Below are positions 44,601-55,946 of a stretch of 64,000 nt of DNA, one piece after another. The stretch's first letter is position 1; every line of letters begins with the position of its first letter. Under the pieces are notes generated by a model. That model had not been told where the DNA came from and did not search any database. It saw only the letters and a program-made list of their open reading frames with translations. Source of the stretch: Variovorax sp. dw_308 (GTDB taxonomy: Bacteria; Pseudomonadota; Gammaproteobacteria; Burkholderiales; Burkholderiaceae_C); NCBI RefSeq assembly GCF_019207085.1, contig NZ_JAATOM010000004.1:124001-188000 (forward strand), in the 5' to 3' direction. The position numbers and the translations under genes were made by a program.

Positions 44601-44647
44601 GCCCCCACGCTTGGCATGGTCGTGTCCTCGCTGCGCCCCGCGGGGGC
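44601..44647. repeat. GC-rich hairpin element upstream of the DUF1330 gene
   Basis: GCCCCC (44601-44606) and GGGGGC (44642-44647) are inverted, with CCCCGCGGGGG inside the right part. The form resembles GC-rich extragenic repeats scattered in Comamonadaceae genomes. It fills the 79-nt kdsA-DUF1330 gap and may fold in mRNA. Confidence 0.45.
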
Positions 44648-44676
44648 ATTCGCAACGTGGAGCGATCCTGCGTTGC

Positions 44677-45534
44677 TCATGCCTGGAACCTGTCTTCGAG
44701 ATAGCCGTTTTTCTTGGTGACCGCGTCGAGCGCGACCAGCGTCTCAAGGAGCGCTTTCATGTGCTTGAGCGGCACTGCGTTCGGCCCGTCGCTCATCGCC
44801 TTGGCGGGGTCGGGATGCGTTTCCATGAAGACACCGGCCACGCCGACGGCGAGGGCCGCGCGCGCCAGCACCGGAACCATCTCGCGCTGGCCGCCGGAAC
44901 TCGTGCCCTGGCCGCCCGGAAGCTGCACCGAATGCGTCGCATCGAACACCACCGGCGCGCCGGTCTCGCGCATGATCGACAGCGAGCGCATGTCCGACAC
45001 GAGGTTGTTGTAGCCGAAGCTGGCGCCGCGTTCGCAGGCCAGGAAGTTGTCTTGCTCCAGCCCTTTTTCCCTGGCGGCCGCGCGCGCCTTGTCGATCACG
45101 TTCTTCATGTCGTGCGGCGCGAGGAACTGGCCCTTCTTGATGTTGACCGGCTTGCCCGACTGCGCCACGGCGCGGATGAAGTCGGTCTGGCGGCAGAGGA
45201 AGGCGGGCGTTTGAAGCACGTCCACCACCTTCGCGGCCTCGATGATGTCGTCCTCGGTGTGGACGTCCGTCAGTACCGGCACGCCGAGTTCGCGCTTGAC
45301 CTTGGCCAGGATCTCCAGCCCCTTCTCGCGGCCCGGGCCGCGGAAGGTGGTGCCCGACGAGCGGTTGGCCTTGTCGAAGCTGCTCTTGAAGATGAACGGG
45401 ATGCCGAGGCTGGCGGTGATTTCCTTCAGCGTGCCGGCGGTGTCCATCTGCAACTGATCGGATTCGATGACGCAAGGTCCGGCGATGAGGAAAAAGGGCT
45501 TGTCGAGCCCGATGTCGAATCCGCAGAGCTTCAT
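44677..45534 (-). CDS. kdsA: 3-deoxy-8-phosphooctulonate synthase
   Basis: The 285-residue enzyme condenses phosphoenolpyruvate with arabinose 5-phosphate to make KDO-8-phosphate for lipopolysaccharide. It shows [11 protein letters not shown] (the Cys marks the metal-dependent class), [15 protein letters not shown] and LTDVHTEDD, and [23 protein letters not shown] precedes the ATG. It begins 34 nt after the pyrG stop. Confidence 0.96.
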   Translation of the reverse strand: MKLCGFDIGLDKPFFLIAGPCVIESDQLQMDTAGTLKEITASLGIPFIFKSSFDKANRSSGTTFRGPGREKGLEILAKVKRELGVPVLTDVHTEDDIIEAAKVVDVLQTPAFLCRQTDFIRAVAQSGKPVNIKKGQFLAPHDMKNVIDKARAAAREKGLEQDNFLACERGASFGYNNLVSDMRSLSIMRETGAPVVFDATHSVQLPGGQGTSSGGQREMVPVLARAALAVGVAGVFMETHPDPAKAMSDGPNAVPLKHMKALLETLVALDAVTKKNGYLEDRFQA

Positions 45535-45568
45535 AGGACCTCCACGCCTGCCACTACGTGAGCGGCAC

Positions 45569-47290
<1,722 letters not shown>

Positions 47291-47352
47291 TTATAGATGC
47301 CGGGAATTGGCGCGCCCCGGCCTGCGCTGCGGGTCATTACACTTCCGCGCAT

Positions 47353-48579
47353 ATGCAAGATCTCGCTGGCAAACACATCGTCCTGGGCCTCACTGGCGGC
47401 ATCGCCTGCTACAAGTCGGCGGAGCTATGCCGATTGCTCATCAAGTCAGGCGCAACCGTGCAGGTGGTGATGACCGAGGCGGCGGAGCAGTTCATCACGC
47501 CGGTGACGATGCAGGCGCTGTCCGGCCGTGCGGTCTACGGTTCGCAATGGGACACGCGCGAGCCCAACAACATGCCGCACATCAACCTGAGCCGCGAGGC
47601 CGATGCGATCGTGCTGGCGCCCTGCAGTGCCGATTTCATCGCGCGCCTCGTGCAGGGGCGGGCGGACGAATTGCTGAGCCTGCTGTGCCTGGCGCGCCCG
47701 CGTGACAGAGTGCCGCTGCTGCTCGCGCCGGCGATGAACCGCGAGATGTGGTCGCACCCGGCCACGCAGCGCAACCTGGCGCAGGTGCAGGCCGATGGCG
47801 CGATCGCGCTCGGCGTGGGAACCGGCGATCAGGCCTGCGGCGAGACCGGCGATGGCCGCATGCTGGAGCCCGCGCAACTGCTCGAAGACATCGTGGCCTT
47901 CTTCCAGCCCAAGGTGCTGGCCGGCCAGCGCGTGCTGGTCACGGCCGGGCCGACCTTCGAGGCGCTCGACCCGATCCGGGGCATCACCAACCATTCGTCC
48001 GGCAAGATGGGTTTCGCCATCGCACGGGCGGCGCGCGAGGCGGGCGCCGAGGTCACGCTGATCGCCGGGCCGGTCAGCCAGCAGACACCGCGGGGCGTGC
48101 GTCGCGTCGACGTGCTGTCGGCGCAAGGCATGCTCGAAAGCACGATGGGCAATGCGCAGGACGCCACGGTCTTCGTCGCCACGGCGGCGGTGGCCGACTG
48201 GCGGCCCGCCGCGCACAGCGACCAGAAGATCAAGAAGGACGGCAGCGGCCAGCCGCCGGTGCTGCACTTCGTCGAGAACCCGGACATCCTGGCCACCGTG
48301 GCCAGGAGCCCGCGCGCCCAAAGCGGCGCGTTGTTCTGCGTTGGCTTCGCGGCCGAGAGCGAGAACCTCGTTGCCCATGCCAGCGCCAAGCGCGAGCGCA
48401 AGGGCATTCCGCTGCTGGTGGGCAACATCGGCCCGCTGACTTTCGGGCAGGACCACAACAGCCTGCTGCTGGTCGACGCGAACGGCGTGCGCGAGCTGCC
48501 GCGAGCCACCAAGCTGGCGCTCGCGCGTCAGCTCGTGGCCGAAATTGCCGCGCGCCTGCCCGCACGGAAGCCGCCATGA
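47353..48579 (+). CDS. coaBC: Bifunctional phosphopantothenoylcysteine decarboxylase/synthetase
   Basis: The 408-residue enzyme makes 4-phosphopantetheine for CoA. The CoaC half has GLTGGIACYKSAEL, the catalytic His in NMPHINLS, APAMNREMW and the Cys in GTGDQACGETGDGRM. The CoaB half has TAGPTFEALDPIRGITN, SSGKMGF and the lysines in DQKIKKDG. The stop overlaps the next start as ATGA. dut follows one gene later, the order seen across proteobacteria. Confidence 0.96.
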   Translation: MQDLAGKHIVLGLTGGIACYKSAELCRLLIKSGATVQVVMTEAAEQFITPVTMQALSGRAVYGSQWDTREPNNMPHINLSREADAIVLAPCSADFIARLVQGRADELLSLLCLARPRDRVPLLLAPAMNREMWSHPATQRNLAQVQADGAIALGVGTGDQACGETGDGRMLEPAQLLEDIVAFFQPKVLAGQRVLVTAGPTFEALDPIRGITNHSSGKMGFAIARAAREAGAEVTLIAGPVSQQTPRGVRRVDVLSAQGMLESTMGNAQDATVFVATAAVADWRPAAHSDQKIKKDGSGQPPVLHFVENPDILATVARSPRAQSGALFCVGFAAESENLVAHASAKRERKGIPLLVGNIGPLTFGQDHNSLLLVDANGVRELPRATKLALARQLVAEIAARLPARKPP

Positions 48580-49016
48580 ACCCGCAATGGAACACGCCAC
48601 CCAACGGTGATTTCGCGCGCCTGGTCGAGAGGCTGGCGGCGGAGGCAGCGATGCCGAAGCGGCCGCCAGGCGAGAACGAACATCTGCTCGATGAGGGCAT
48701 GACGCCGTCGGGCGCACCGCACGCGGGCGTCTCGCATCGGCTGCCGGCCACCCTCCCGTCGCCGGGCGCGGTGCCGCCGGCCACAGCCGCCGAGATCAGG
48801 CTGAAGGTGGCCAAGGGCCTGGCCGTCGCCTGGCTGGTGCTGTTGTTCGCATTGATGGCGATGGGCGCGCCGCTGGCCGCGTTGACGCTGGTCTTCGTCG
48901 GCGGGCTCTGGGCGGCCCACAGCCTGCGCCACCGCTTCCTGCCGCCCGGTTTCGGCAGCTGGCGCCAATGGCTCGAACACATCGCAAGACAACAACAGGA
49001 AAGACGCAGCAAGTGA
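48576..49016 (+). CDS. Membrane protein of unknown function between coaBC and dut
   Basis: The 146-residue protein has a soluble, Pro-rich N-terminal half and two hydrophobic helices (about residues 88-122: [18 protein letters not shown] and [16 protein letters not shown]), then a basic tail. It is coupled by ATGA to coaBC and by GTGA to dut, so all three are one transcript. No family was recognised. Confidence 0.72.
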   Translation: MNPQWNTPPNGDFARLVERLAAEAAMPKRPPGENEHLLDEGMTPSGAPHAGVSHRLPATLPSPGAVPPATAAEIRLKVAKGLAVAWLVLLFALMAMGAPLAALTLVFVGGLWAAHSLRHRFLPPGFGSWRQWLEHIARQQQERRSK

Positions 49017-49459
49017 AAGTGGACCTACGAATTCTCGATGCGCGCATGGCGGATCAACTTCCCGCCTACGCAACCCCTGGCAGCGCCGGTCTGGACCTGC
49101 GCGCATGCCTCGATGCACCGGTCACGCTGGAGCCCAACGGCTGGCAGCTGATCGGCACCGGCATCTCGATCCACCTGGCCGATCCTGGCTATGCGGCGCT
49201 GATCCTGCCGCGCTCCGGCCTGGGCCACAAGCACGGCATCGTGCTGGGCAACCTGGTCGGCCTGATCGACAGTGACTACCAGGGCGAACTCAAGGTGAGC
49301 GCCTGGAACCGCAGCAACACGTCCTTTGTGCTGCAACCGATGGAGCGGCTGGCGCAGCTGGTGATCGTGCCGGTGGTGCAGGCGCAATTCAACGTGGTAG
49401 ACGAGTTCCAGCGCTCCGAGCGCGGGGAGGGCGGCTACGGCTCGACCGGCAAGCACTGA
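49013..49459 (+). CDS. dut: dUTP diphosphatase
   Basis: The 148-residue enzyme has all five motifs: [41 protein letters not shown] and [10 protein letters not shown]. It hydrolyses dUTP to keep uracil out of DNA and to supply dUMP. The GTG start overlaps the stop of the preceding membrane protein as GTGA. Confidence 0.96.
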   Translation: MKVDLRILDARMADQLPAYATPGSAGLDLRACLDAPVTLEPNGWQLIGTGISIHLADPGYAALILPRSGLGHKHGIVLGNLVGLIDSDYQGELKVSAWNRSNTSFVLQPMERLAQLVIVPVVQAQFNVVDEFQRSERGEGGYGSTGKH

Positions 49460-49693
49460 GCGCTTGAAGAGCAGTTGGCCGCGCTGGGCCTTCGGGCAAG
49501 CAGCATGATCATTCGGCCGTGGCTTGTTCCAGTTTTGAGATTTGCATCTGGCGCGTAAAGCGCGGAACCGTTGAGGAACCGTTGAATAAGCGACGTGCTC
49601 CTACACAGGCCGGTCATCTGGACGCGCAGCCGCGCGTTGGATGCATGTGTATTTCAGTGACAGTCGAGATTCAGCCCCATGGAACAGTCCATC

Positions 49694-50188
49694 ATGAAAA
49701 AGCTTCCACGTATCGTTTCCGTCGCCGCATCGGTCCTGGCAGTCGCCACGCTGACGGCCTGCGTTGCGCCCGCGCCTTACACCACCAGCCGCTATCCGTA
49801 CCAGCCGCAGGCGGCCTATCCGGCGCAGCCCGCGCCCTATACCGAGTACGGCCGCATCGCCAACATCGAAGTCTTGCGCACCGAGCGCCCGGGCACCGGC
49901 ACGGGGGGCGCCGGCGCCGTGGCGGGCGGTGTGATCGGTGGCGTGGTGGGCAACCAGTTCGGCAGCGGCAACGGCCGCGCCGCGGCAACGGCCCTGGGTG
50001 TCATCGGTGGAGCGCTGCTCGGCAACAGTGTCGAGGCGCAGAACAACGGTCCGCGTGTGTACGAAAGCTATCGCGTGTCGATCCAGACCGAGAACGGTGC
50101 CTATCGCGCCTTCGATGTGCCGAACCCCGGCGACCTTCGCATCGGCGACCGCGTCCGCATCGACAACGGGCAGATCTCGCGGTTTTGA
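49694..50188 (+). CDS. Glycine-zipper outer-membrane lipoprotein (SlyB/Pcp-like)
   Basis: The 164-residue protein has a signal with lipobox ATLTAC, a Tyr/Pro/Ala-rich linker (YTTSRYPYQPQAAYPAQP), a glycine zipper (GAVAGGVIGGVVGNQFG and ALGVIGGALLG), and a C-terminal domain YRVSIQTENGAYRAF, then RIGDRVRIDNG. This is the layout of SlyB/Pcp lipoproteins. ATG 49694 is used since the signal starts there. It stands in a short single-gene unit before a hairpin. Confidence 0.85.
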   Translation: MKKLPRIVSVAASVLAVATLTACVAPAPYTTSRYPYQPQAAYPAQPAPYTEYGRIANIEVLRTERPGTGTGGAGAVAGGVIGGVVGNQFGSGNGRAAATALGVIGGALLGNSVEAQNNGPRVYESYRVSIQTENGAYRAFDVPNPGDLRIGDRVRIDNGQISRF

Positions 50189-50231
50189 GACCCCAGGGCC
50201 GGGCCCGGCCCGGCCCGTCCCCCGCGGGGGA

Positions 50232-50264
50232 TCAAGTCGAGATGGCAAAGCCACGTCGACTTGA
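50232..50264. terminator. Hairpin between convergent lipoprotein and slyD genes
   Basis: TCAAGTCGA (50232-50240) and TCGACTTGA (50256-50264) form a 9-bp stem; TGGC and GCCA inside it extend the pairing around an AAA loop after a 2-nt bulge. It lacks a T-run, so it may be a transcript-end stabiliser more than an intrinsic terminator. The preceding 40 nt hold GC-only palindromes such as CCCCCGCGGGGG. Confidence 0.6.
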
Positions 50265-50267
50265 GAG

Positions 50268-50792
50268 TCAGTGCAGCAGGTCGTTCCCCGGCGCCATCGA
50301 TGGCACCTTGAAGAAACCTGTGCCAGCGGTGCCGCGGCCGATCTCTTCTTCAGTGGCTTCGCGCACGGAGCGAACCGTGATGTCGAGGCGGATCGCGATG
50401 CCCGCGAGCGGGTGGTTGCCGTCCAGCACCAGATGCTCGGGATAGACCTCGCTCACCGTGTAGAGCACGTCGCGCGGCATGTCGGGGTTCACGCCGGGGG
50501 GTAGCGCGGCGCCGTCGAAGGTCATGCCTTCCTCGGTGCCTTCGGGGAACAGCGCGCGCGGTTCCAGGAACAGAAGCTGGTCGTTGAAGTCGCCGAAGCC
50601 CTGTTCGGGTTCGAGTTGCAGTTGCACTTTCGCGCCGGGTTCATGCCCCTGCAGCGCGGCCTCGATCGCGGCGAAAAGGTCGTCGCCGCCCACCAGGAAT
50701 TCCACCGGTTCGTCGAGTACGTCCAGCACTTCGCCGAGCGTGTCTTTCAGCGTCCAGGTCAGGCCGACCACGCATTGTTCAGAGATTTCCAT
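50268..50792 (-). CDS. slyD: SlyD-type FKBP peptidyl-prolyl isomerase
   Basis: The 174-residue protein has the split FKBP domain with an inserted flap. Signatures are VEFLVGGDDLFAAIEAALQG, EPEQGFGDFNDQL and the SlyD hallmark DGNHPLAG. The His-rich metal tail of E. coli SlyD is absent, replaced by a short Gly/Pro end. It acts as chaperone and prolyl isomerase in the cytoplasm. The start at 50792 is only 15 bp from the divergent roxA start. Confidence 0.85.
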   Translation of the reverse strand: MEISEQCVVGLTWTLKDTLGEVLDVLDEPVEFLVGGDDLFAAIEAALQGHEPGAKVQLQLEPEQGFGDFNDQLLFLEPRALFPEGTEEGMTFDGAALPPGVNPDMPRDVLYTVSEVYPEHLVLDGNHPLAGIAIRLDITVRSVREATEEEIGRGTAGTGFFKVPSMAPGNDLLH

Positions 50793-50807
50793 CGCGATAA
50801 TTCTCCC

Positions 50808-51953
50808 ATGGAGATCAACAAACCCCTCGCCCTGCTGGGCGGACTGAGCGCCGCGCAGTTCATGCGACGGCATTGGCAGAAGAAGCCGCTGCTGGTGCGG
50901 CAAGCCGTGCCGGGCATGACCCCCCCAATCTCCCGTGCCGGCCTGTTCCAACTGGCCGCGCGGGACGATGTCGAATCGCGCCTGATCCGCCATGCGGACA
51001 AGGGCTGGACCTTGCGCCATGGACCGTTCCCGCGCCGAGCCCTTCCGGCGGCGAAGCAGGCTGCCTGGACGCTGCTGGTGCAGGGCGTCGACACGCACGA
51101 CGACGGCGTTCACGCGCTGCTGCGGCAGTTCAGCTTCCTCCCCGATGCGCGGGTAGATGACCTGATGATCAGCTACGCCAGCGACCAGGGCGGCGTGGGG
51201 CCGCATTTTGACAGCTACGACGTGTTCCTGCTGCAGGCCACGGGCCAGCGCCGATGGTCGATCGGCCGCCAGCGCGACCTGAGCTTGCAGAAGAACGTGC
51301 CGCTCAAGATCCTCGAGCGCTTCGAGCCGGAGCAGACCTTCGTGCTCGAGCCCGGCGACATGCTGTACCTGCCCCCGCGCTATGCGCACGATGGCGTGGC
51401 GGTGGGCGGCGACTGCATGACCTGTTCGATCGGCCTGCGCACGCCGGCCGCCGACGAACTGGCCGCGGACCTGCTGGTGCGCATTGCCGAGGCACAGGCG
51501 GACGCGCTCGAAGACCCGGATCGCAGGGCGCCGCCGCGCTACCGCGACCCGCAGCAACCCGCGGTCGAGCAGCCCGCCCAGATGCCGTGCGCGTTGCAGG
51601 CCTTCGCACGCGACGCGGTGCTGGCTGGCCTGCAGCGCGATCCGCATGCGATCGAGCGCGCGTTGGGCGAGTCGATGACCGAACCAAAGGCCAAGGTCTG
51701 GTTCGAGGCCCGCGATGCGGATGACGTGACACGCGGCGTCGCGCTCGACCGCCGCAGCAGGATGCTCTACGACGCACGCCATCTCTACATCAACGGCGAG
51801 AGCTTTCGGGCCGCGGGCCGCGATGCGACCTTGATGCGTCGCCTGGCCGATCGGCGTGCGCTCGAACCTGCCGACCTGGCGCGGGCGAGCGAGGATGCCC
51901 TGGCCTTGCTGGACGACTGGCGCGAAGCCGGATGGCTGCATGCCGCCACCTGA
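50808..51953 (+). CDS. roxA: Cupin/JmjC-like ribosomal oxygenase (YcfD/RoxA family)
   Basis: The 381-residue protein belongs to the JmjC-type 2-oxoglutarate oxygenases that hydroxylate an Arg of ribosomal protein uL16. It shows the iron-binding His-x-Asp in GVGPHFDSYDVFLLQ and the distal His in PPRYAHDGVAVGG, then a C-terminal winged-helix-like part. ATG 50808 is preceded by no clear ribosome site, with the upstream region shared with slyD (15 bp gap). A downstream gene overlaps the stop. Confidence 0.85.
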   Translation: MEINKPLALLGGLSAAQFMRRHWQKKPLLVRQAVPGMTPPISRAGLFQLAARDDVESRLIRHADKGWTLRHGPFPRRALPAAKQAAWTLLVQGVDTHDDGVHALLRQFSFLPDARVDDLMISYASDQGGVGPHFDSYDVFLLQATGQRRWSIGRQRDLSLQKNVPLKILERFEPEQTFVLEPGDMLYLPPRYAHDGVAVGGDCMTCSIGLRTPAADELAADLLVRIAEAQADALEDPDRRAPPRYRDPQQPAVEQPAQMPCALQAFARDAVLAGLQRDPHAIERALGESMTEPKAKVWFEARDADDVTRGVALDRRSRMLYDARHLYINGESFRAAGRDATLMRRLADRRALEPADLARASEDALALLDDWREAGWLHAAT

Positions 51954-52449
51954 ACACCACGCGGGCGCCATGTTGCCCGACGGTCCATTCGAGGGCCGGG
52001 AGGCCTTCCGCTCGCACCTCAGGATGGCAATGTCGGAGGCTGCGCGGCAGAACTGGCGCGAGATTGTCTTCAGCGACATCGATTTCGAGGACTGGCCGCT
52101 GGGCGAGCGCGCCAGTATCGAGTCGCTGCAGGCCTGGGCCGCCGCGGGCCGCAGCCTGGTCTTGCTGGCCGAGCACTTCAAAGTCTTCGAACGCGAGCAT
52201 GCGCGCTTCGTTCGCTGGCGTCAGACCTGGAGCCACATCATCGATTGCCGGGCCTGCAGGGGCCCGGGGCTGCCGACGGTGCCCAGCGCGATCTGGACGC
52301 CGTCCTGGTGTCTGCAGCGCATCGACATCGACCATGCGCGGGGGATGTGTTCGGTGCAGCCGGAGCGGCGGCGCGCATTGCGCGAATCCATCGACGAATG
52401 CCTGCGCCAAGGGCGCCCGGCCTTCCCGGCCTTCACGCTGGGCCTTTGA
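51940..52449 (+). CDS. Conserved hypothetical protein
   Basis: The 169-residue protein includes EIVFSDIDFEDWPLGERAS and LVLLAEHFKVFEREHARFV, then RWRQTWSHIIDCRACRG. The pattern looks like a catalytically simple domain of a family found downstream of roxA in Burkholderiales. It may be phospholipase-D-fold related, but no HKD motif is seen. The ATG at 51940 overlaps roxA by 14 bp; ATG 51970 is an alternative. The role is unknown. Confidence 0.65.
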   Translation: MPPPEHHAGAMLPDGPFEGREAFRSHLRMAMSEAARQNWREIVFSDIDFEDWPLGERASIESLQAWAAAGRSLVLLAEHFKVFEREHARFVRWRQTWSHIIDCRACRGPGLPTVPSAIWTPSWCLQRIDIDHARGMCSVQPERRRALRESIDECLRQGRPAFPAFTLGL

Positions 52450-52581
52450 CCGAAAGGAGTGCTTTGGTTTTCAAAAGACCAGGAGCCTTGTCAGCCAACG
52501 CCGCGAATTGCCGGACGCCGCAGCATCCGGTCAGGATGGAGGACTAGAATTTTTTGTTCCATCCCATCCAAAGGAGACTTC

Positions 52582-52860
52582 ATGAAAAAGACCGTCTTGC
52601 TCGCCTCGTTGGCCGCCGTGACAGCACTGAGTGCGTGCAGCAAGAAGGAGGAAGCACCGGCCGTCGTGACGCCGCCACCTGTGGTCGTGACGCCTCCCGC
52701 GCCCCCGCCTGCGCCTGCCGCGGAAGCGCCGGCTCCAGCGCCCGCCGCGCCTGCTGCCGATGCACCGGCCGCCGCCCCTCCTGCCCCGGCCGCGGACGCG
52801 CCCGCTGCGGCACCTGCAGCCGCCGATGATCCGAACAAGCCCAAGGACGCGCCGAAGTAA
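52582..52860 (+). CDS. Ala/Pro-rich lipoprotein
   Basis: The 92-residue protein has a clear signal with lipobox LSAC (Cys19 or so) followed by SKKEEAPA and then low-complexity repeats of APAADAPAA and PPAPAP to the end. AAAGGAGACTTC before the ATG is a strong ribosome site. Such proteins are anchored in the envelope with a long flexible arm; function is unknown. A terminator follows directly. Confidence 0.8.
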   Translation: MKKTVLLASLAAVTALSACSKKEEAPAVVTPPPVVVTPPAPPPAPAAEAPAPAPAAPAADAPAAAPPAPAADAPAAAPAAADDPNKPKDAPK

Positions 52861-52878
52861 GCGCGACTGCCTTCATGG

Positions 52879-52907
52879 AAAAGCCACCCGCGAGGGTGGC
52901 TTTTTTT
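52879..52907 (+). terminator. Rho-independent terminator after the Ala/Pro lipoprotein
   Basis: GCCACCC (52883-52889) and GGGTGGC (52894-52900) form a stem with a GCGA loop, flanked by AAAA on the left and seven T on the right. It can also serve the convergent hydrolase gene that ends at 52934. Confidence 0.9.
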
Positions 52908-52933
52908 GTGTGCACGGTGCGAGAGCCGGCGAC

Positions 52934-53710
52934 CTACACGTCGAGCCAGGGCGAGCCTGAAGCCGCATCGGCGGTGAGCATGTCTTGCTCCGACGTGCCT
53001 AGGGCCTGGGCGAGCACCTGCCGCACGATGGCGGGCCGGTTGTTCTGCTCGCTCAGATGCGCCGCCACCACATGTCGCAAGCCGCCATGCAGGACGGCTC
53101 GCGCAATGTCCGCGGCCGCGGTGTTCGACAAGTGACCATAGTTGCCGCCCACCCGATGCTTCAGGAAGGCGGGGTAGCTCGACTGGGCGAGCAAGTCGCT
53201 GTCATGGTTGCATTCGAGCAGCAGTGCGTCGAGGCCGGCCAGTTGCGCCAGCACGTAGGGCGTGGCGTGGCCGAGGTCGGTCAGCACGCCGAGGCGGCGG
53301 GCGCCGTCGGTGCAGACCAGTTGCAGCGGCTCCCGCGCATCGTGCGGCACGGTGAAGGGATGCAGCGAGAGCTCGCCGATCGCGATGTCGGCGCCGTCGC
53401 GGGCCAGGTGCAACATGCCTTCGAAGTCGCGGCCGCCGGTGGCGAGCCAGGTGCCCTCGCTCATCCACACCGGGATTCGATGGCGGCGCGCCAGCATGTG
53501 CGCGCAGCCGATGTGGTCGCCGTGCTCGTGCGTGACGAAGACGGCATCCAGCTGGGCAATGGCCAGTCCGGCCGTGGCCAGGCGCTTCTCCAGTTGCTTG
53601 AGCCCGAAGCCGCAGTCCACCAGCAGCCGGGTCGTGCGGCCCGCGCTGGCCGCTTCCACCAAGGTGGCGTTGCCGGTGCTGCCGCTACCGAGGCTTCTGA
53701 AACGGAGCAT
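52934..53710 (-). CDS. MBL-fold hydrolase, YycJ/WalJ-like
   Basis: The 258-residue protein has LRFRSLGSGSTGNATLVEA at the start and the metal motif THEHGDHIG, with further ligands in DLGHATP and CNHDSDLL. This matches the YycJ/WalJ branch of metallo-beta-lactamase-fold proteins, some of which are 5'-3' exonucleases. It follows bamC by 26 nt in a dapA-bamC-MBL run. Confidence 0.85.
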   Translation of the reverse strand: MLRFRSLGSGSTGNATLVEAASAGRTTRLLVDCGFGLKQLEKRLATAGLAIAQLDAVFVTHEHGDHIGCAHMLARRHRIPVWMSEGTWLATGGRDFEGMLHLARDGADIAIGELSLHPFTVPHDAREPLQLVCTDGARRLGVLTDLGHATPYVLAQLAGLDALLLECNHDSDLLAQSSYPAFLKHRVGGNYGHLSNTAAADIARAVLHGGLRHVVAAHLSEQNNRPAIVRQVLAQALGTSEQDMLTADAASGSPWLDV

Positions 53711-53736
53711 CGGTAGCGCTCGCCGTCGGCTTCACT

Positions 53737-54819
53737 TCACTTCAGGTCGTCGGCGATGACCTTCACGATGCGCTCTGCATTCGCCGAGGTCTCGGGCGCG
53801 CCCTTGTCGTTGAGCACGGCCACGGTGGTGGCTTCGCCCTGGCTCTTGACCTGGATGCGGTACTTGATCGGCGGGTCGGACTTGCCGGCCTGGCCCAGCG
53901 TGAGCATCCGGGCGATGAAGCCCGGGTCCTTGTTGGCATTGGGCGGAACGTAGCGCACGAAGTACGTGCCGGCGGCGCGGTCACGGTCTTCCACGGTGAA
54001 GCCGGTGCGGTCGAGCGCCAGGCCGACACGGCGCCATGCGCGTTCGAAGCCTTCGTTGATCTGCACCACGGGCTGGCCGTCGATGGTGCTGACCTTGGAG
54101 GTCTGCGCCACCGGGCCTGCCGCCACCAGGGCCTTCGATTGTTCCTGCGACACGCCGAGCTTGACCATCAGGCGGCGCAGGAATTCAGCTTCGAGGTCCG
54201 GGTCGGGCTTGCGCGGCTGCCAGATCGTCTGGTCCTTGCGGGCGGTGCTGTAGACCTCTTCCATGCCCCGATGGGTGATGTAGATCTCGGTGCCGTTGGG
54301 CGTGCGCTCCATGCGCGTGCGGAAGCGGTCGAGCTCGCCGGTGGAGTACACCGAGTCCATCAGCTTGCCGACGGTGCCGCGGATGATGTCCTGCGGCAGC
54401 TTGCCCCGGTTCTCGGCCCAGTCTGTTTCCATGATGCCGAGGTTGCGCTGGTCGGTGGTCAGCAGGAAGCCGCTTTCCTGCCAGAAGTCGCGAACCGGTT
54501 CCCACAACTGGTCGGCTGGCCGATTCACCACGATCCAGCGTTCGTTGCCTGCGCGCTCCATCCGCACGTCGCCGATGCTCGACACGGCGGTCGGCAGGGT
54601 CGGTGCGTTGGCGATGCCGGCTTGGTACGAATTCGCCGAGACCGGCGCGCCGGGAAGGGCGTAGCGGTTGTCGCGCGAGAGCTGGGTCAGGTCGGGCGGG
54701 ACTTCGAGGGTCGGGGCCTTGCCGGCGCTCTTGTAGTCGATCTTGTCGGAGTCTAGAGCCGAGCAGGCCGCAAGGCTCGTGACGAGTCCGAGCAATGCAA
54801 GTCGCGAAATGTGGTTCAA
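53737..54819 (-). CDS. bamC: Outer-membrane assembly lipoprotein BamC
   Basis: The 360-residue protein has a signal with lipobox SLAACS, an unstructured N-terminal part (DKIDYKSAGKAPTLEVPPDL) and two helix-grip domains (about residues 95-225 and 255-355). It belongs to the BAM complex that inserts outer-membrane proteins. The start is a TTG at 54819, chosen because AAGGAAG lies 7 nt upstream and the signal peptide begins there. It follows dapA by 112 nt. Confidence 0.88.
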   Translation of the reverse strand: MNHISRLALLGLVTSLAACSALDSDKIDYKSAGKAPTLEVPPDLTQLSRDNRYALPGAPVSANSYQAGIANAPTLPTAVSSIGDVRMERAGNERWIVVNRPADQLWEPVRDFWQESGFLLTTDQRNLGIMETDWAENRGKLPQDIIRGTVGKLMDSVYSTGELDRFRTRMERTPNGTEIYITHRGMEEVYSTARKDQTIWQPRKPDPDLEAEFLRRLMVKLGVSQEQSKALVAAGPVAQTSKVSTIDGQPVVQINEGFERAWRRVGLALDRTGFTVEDRDRAAGTYFVRYVPPNANKDPGFIARMLTLGQAGKSDPPIKYRIQVKSQGEATTVAVLNDKGAPETSANAERIVKVIADDLK

Positions 54820-54931
54820 CGTCGTCTTCCTTCTGGAATATCGCAATTCAATGGACGCATGCGGCGCCGCAGGTTGTGAGTGGCTAGTCGGCAAAAAGGT
54901 TGCATGCGCGATTGCGCAATCGAGGCAGGCG

Positions 54932-55819
54932 TCAGTGAAGCAGGCCCGTGGCTTTCAGGGCGTCCAGCACGGCGGGCTGGGATGCCTTGCTGAGTTCGGT
55001 CAATGGCAGGCGCAACGCGTCTGTGCAAAGGCCCATGCGCGCCATGGCCCACTTGACGGGAATCGGGTTGGGCTCGATGAAGAGGTTGCGGTGCAGCGGC
55101 ATCAGTTCGAACTGGATGCGCATTGCGGTGGCGACGTCGCCGGCCAGCGCGGCCACGCACAACTCGTGCATCTTGCGGGGCGCCACGTTGGCGGTGACGC
55201 TGATATTGCCCTGGCCGCCGCACAGCATGAGGGCGACGGCGGTCGGGTCGTCGCCCGAGTAGACGGCGAAGTTCTTCGGCACCTCGCGGATGAGCCATTG
55301 GGCCCGCTCGATGTTGCCGGTGGCTTCCTTGATGCCGATGATGCCGGGCACCTGCGCCAGGCGAAGCACCGTGTCGTGCGCCATATCGGCGACGCTGCGG
55401 CCGGGCACGTTGTAGAGCACGGTGGGCAGGTCGCCGACGGCTTCGGCGATGGCCTTGAAGTGCTGGTACTGGCCTTCCTGCGTCGGCTTGTTGTAGTAGG
55501 GAACGACCTGGAGTTGCGAATCCGCGCCCACACCCTTCGCGAACCTGGCAAGCTCGATCGCTTCCTTCGTGGAATTGGCGCCACAACCGGCCATCACGGG
55601 CACTCGGCCCTTGGCTTGCTCGACGGAAACGCGGATGATTTCGCAGTGCTCTTCGACGTCGACCGTCGGCGATTCGCCGGTGGTGCCAACGACGCCGAGG
55701 CAGTCCGTGCCTTCGGCAATGTGCCAGTCGATCAAGCGGCGCAATGCGGGATAGTCGACGCTGCCGTCGTCGTGCATCGGCGTGACGAGCGCGACGATGC
55801 TGCCAGTCAGTGGATCCAA
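54932..55819 (-). CDS. dapA: 4-hydroxy-tetrahydrodipicolinate synthase
   Basis: The 295-residue barrel enzyme condenses pyruvate with aspartate semialdehyde for lysine and diaminopimelate. The Schiff-base lysine lies in [10 protein letters not shown], the Tyr in LYNVPGRS, and GTTGESPTV near the start binds substrate. I place the start at TTG 55819 ([14 protein letters not shown] follows), which gives the usual family length; ATG 55855 would add 12 residues with a poor ribosome site. Confidence 0.95.
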   Translation of the reverse strand: MDPLTGSIVALVTPMHDDGSVDYPALRRLIDWHIAEGTDCLGVVGTTGESPTVDVEEHCEIIRVSVEQAKGRVPVMAGCGANSTKEAIELARFAKGVGADSQLQVVPYYNKPTQEGQYQHFKAIAEAVGDLPTVLYNVPGRSVADMAHDTVLRLAQVPGIIGIKEATGNIERAQWLIREVPKNFAVYSGDDPTAVALMLCGGQGNISVTANVAPRKMHELCVAALAGDVATAMRIQFELMPLHRNLFIEPNPIPVKWAMARMGLCTDALRLPLTELSKASQPAVLDALKATGLLH

Positions 55820-55946
55820 GGGGGGTTCTCTTTGTTCGGGCCGAAAACCTGCCATTCTACTGATGTGATGCCGCAGCCCCGAAGCTCACGCCGGTTCCGC
55901 GGGTGCCCATGACGGCGCTTCCTGTTGCTTGCCGCCGTTTCGTGCC

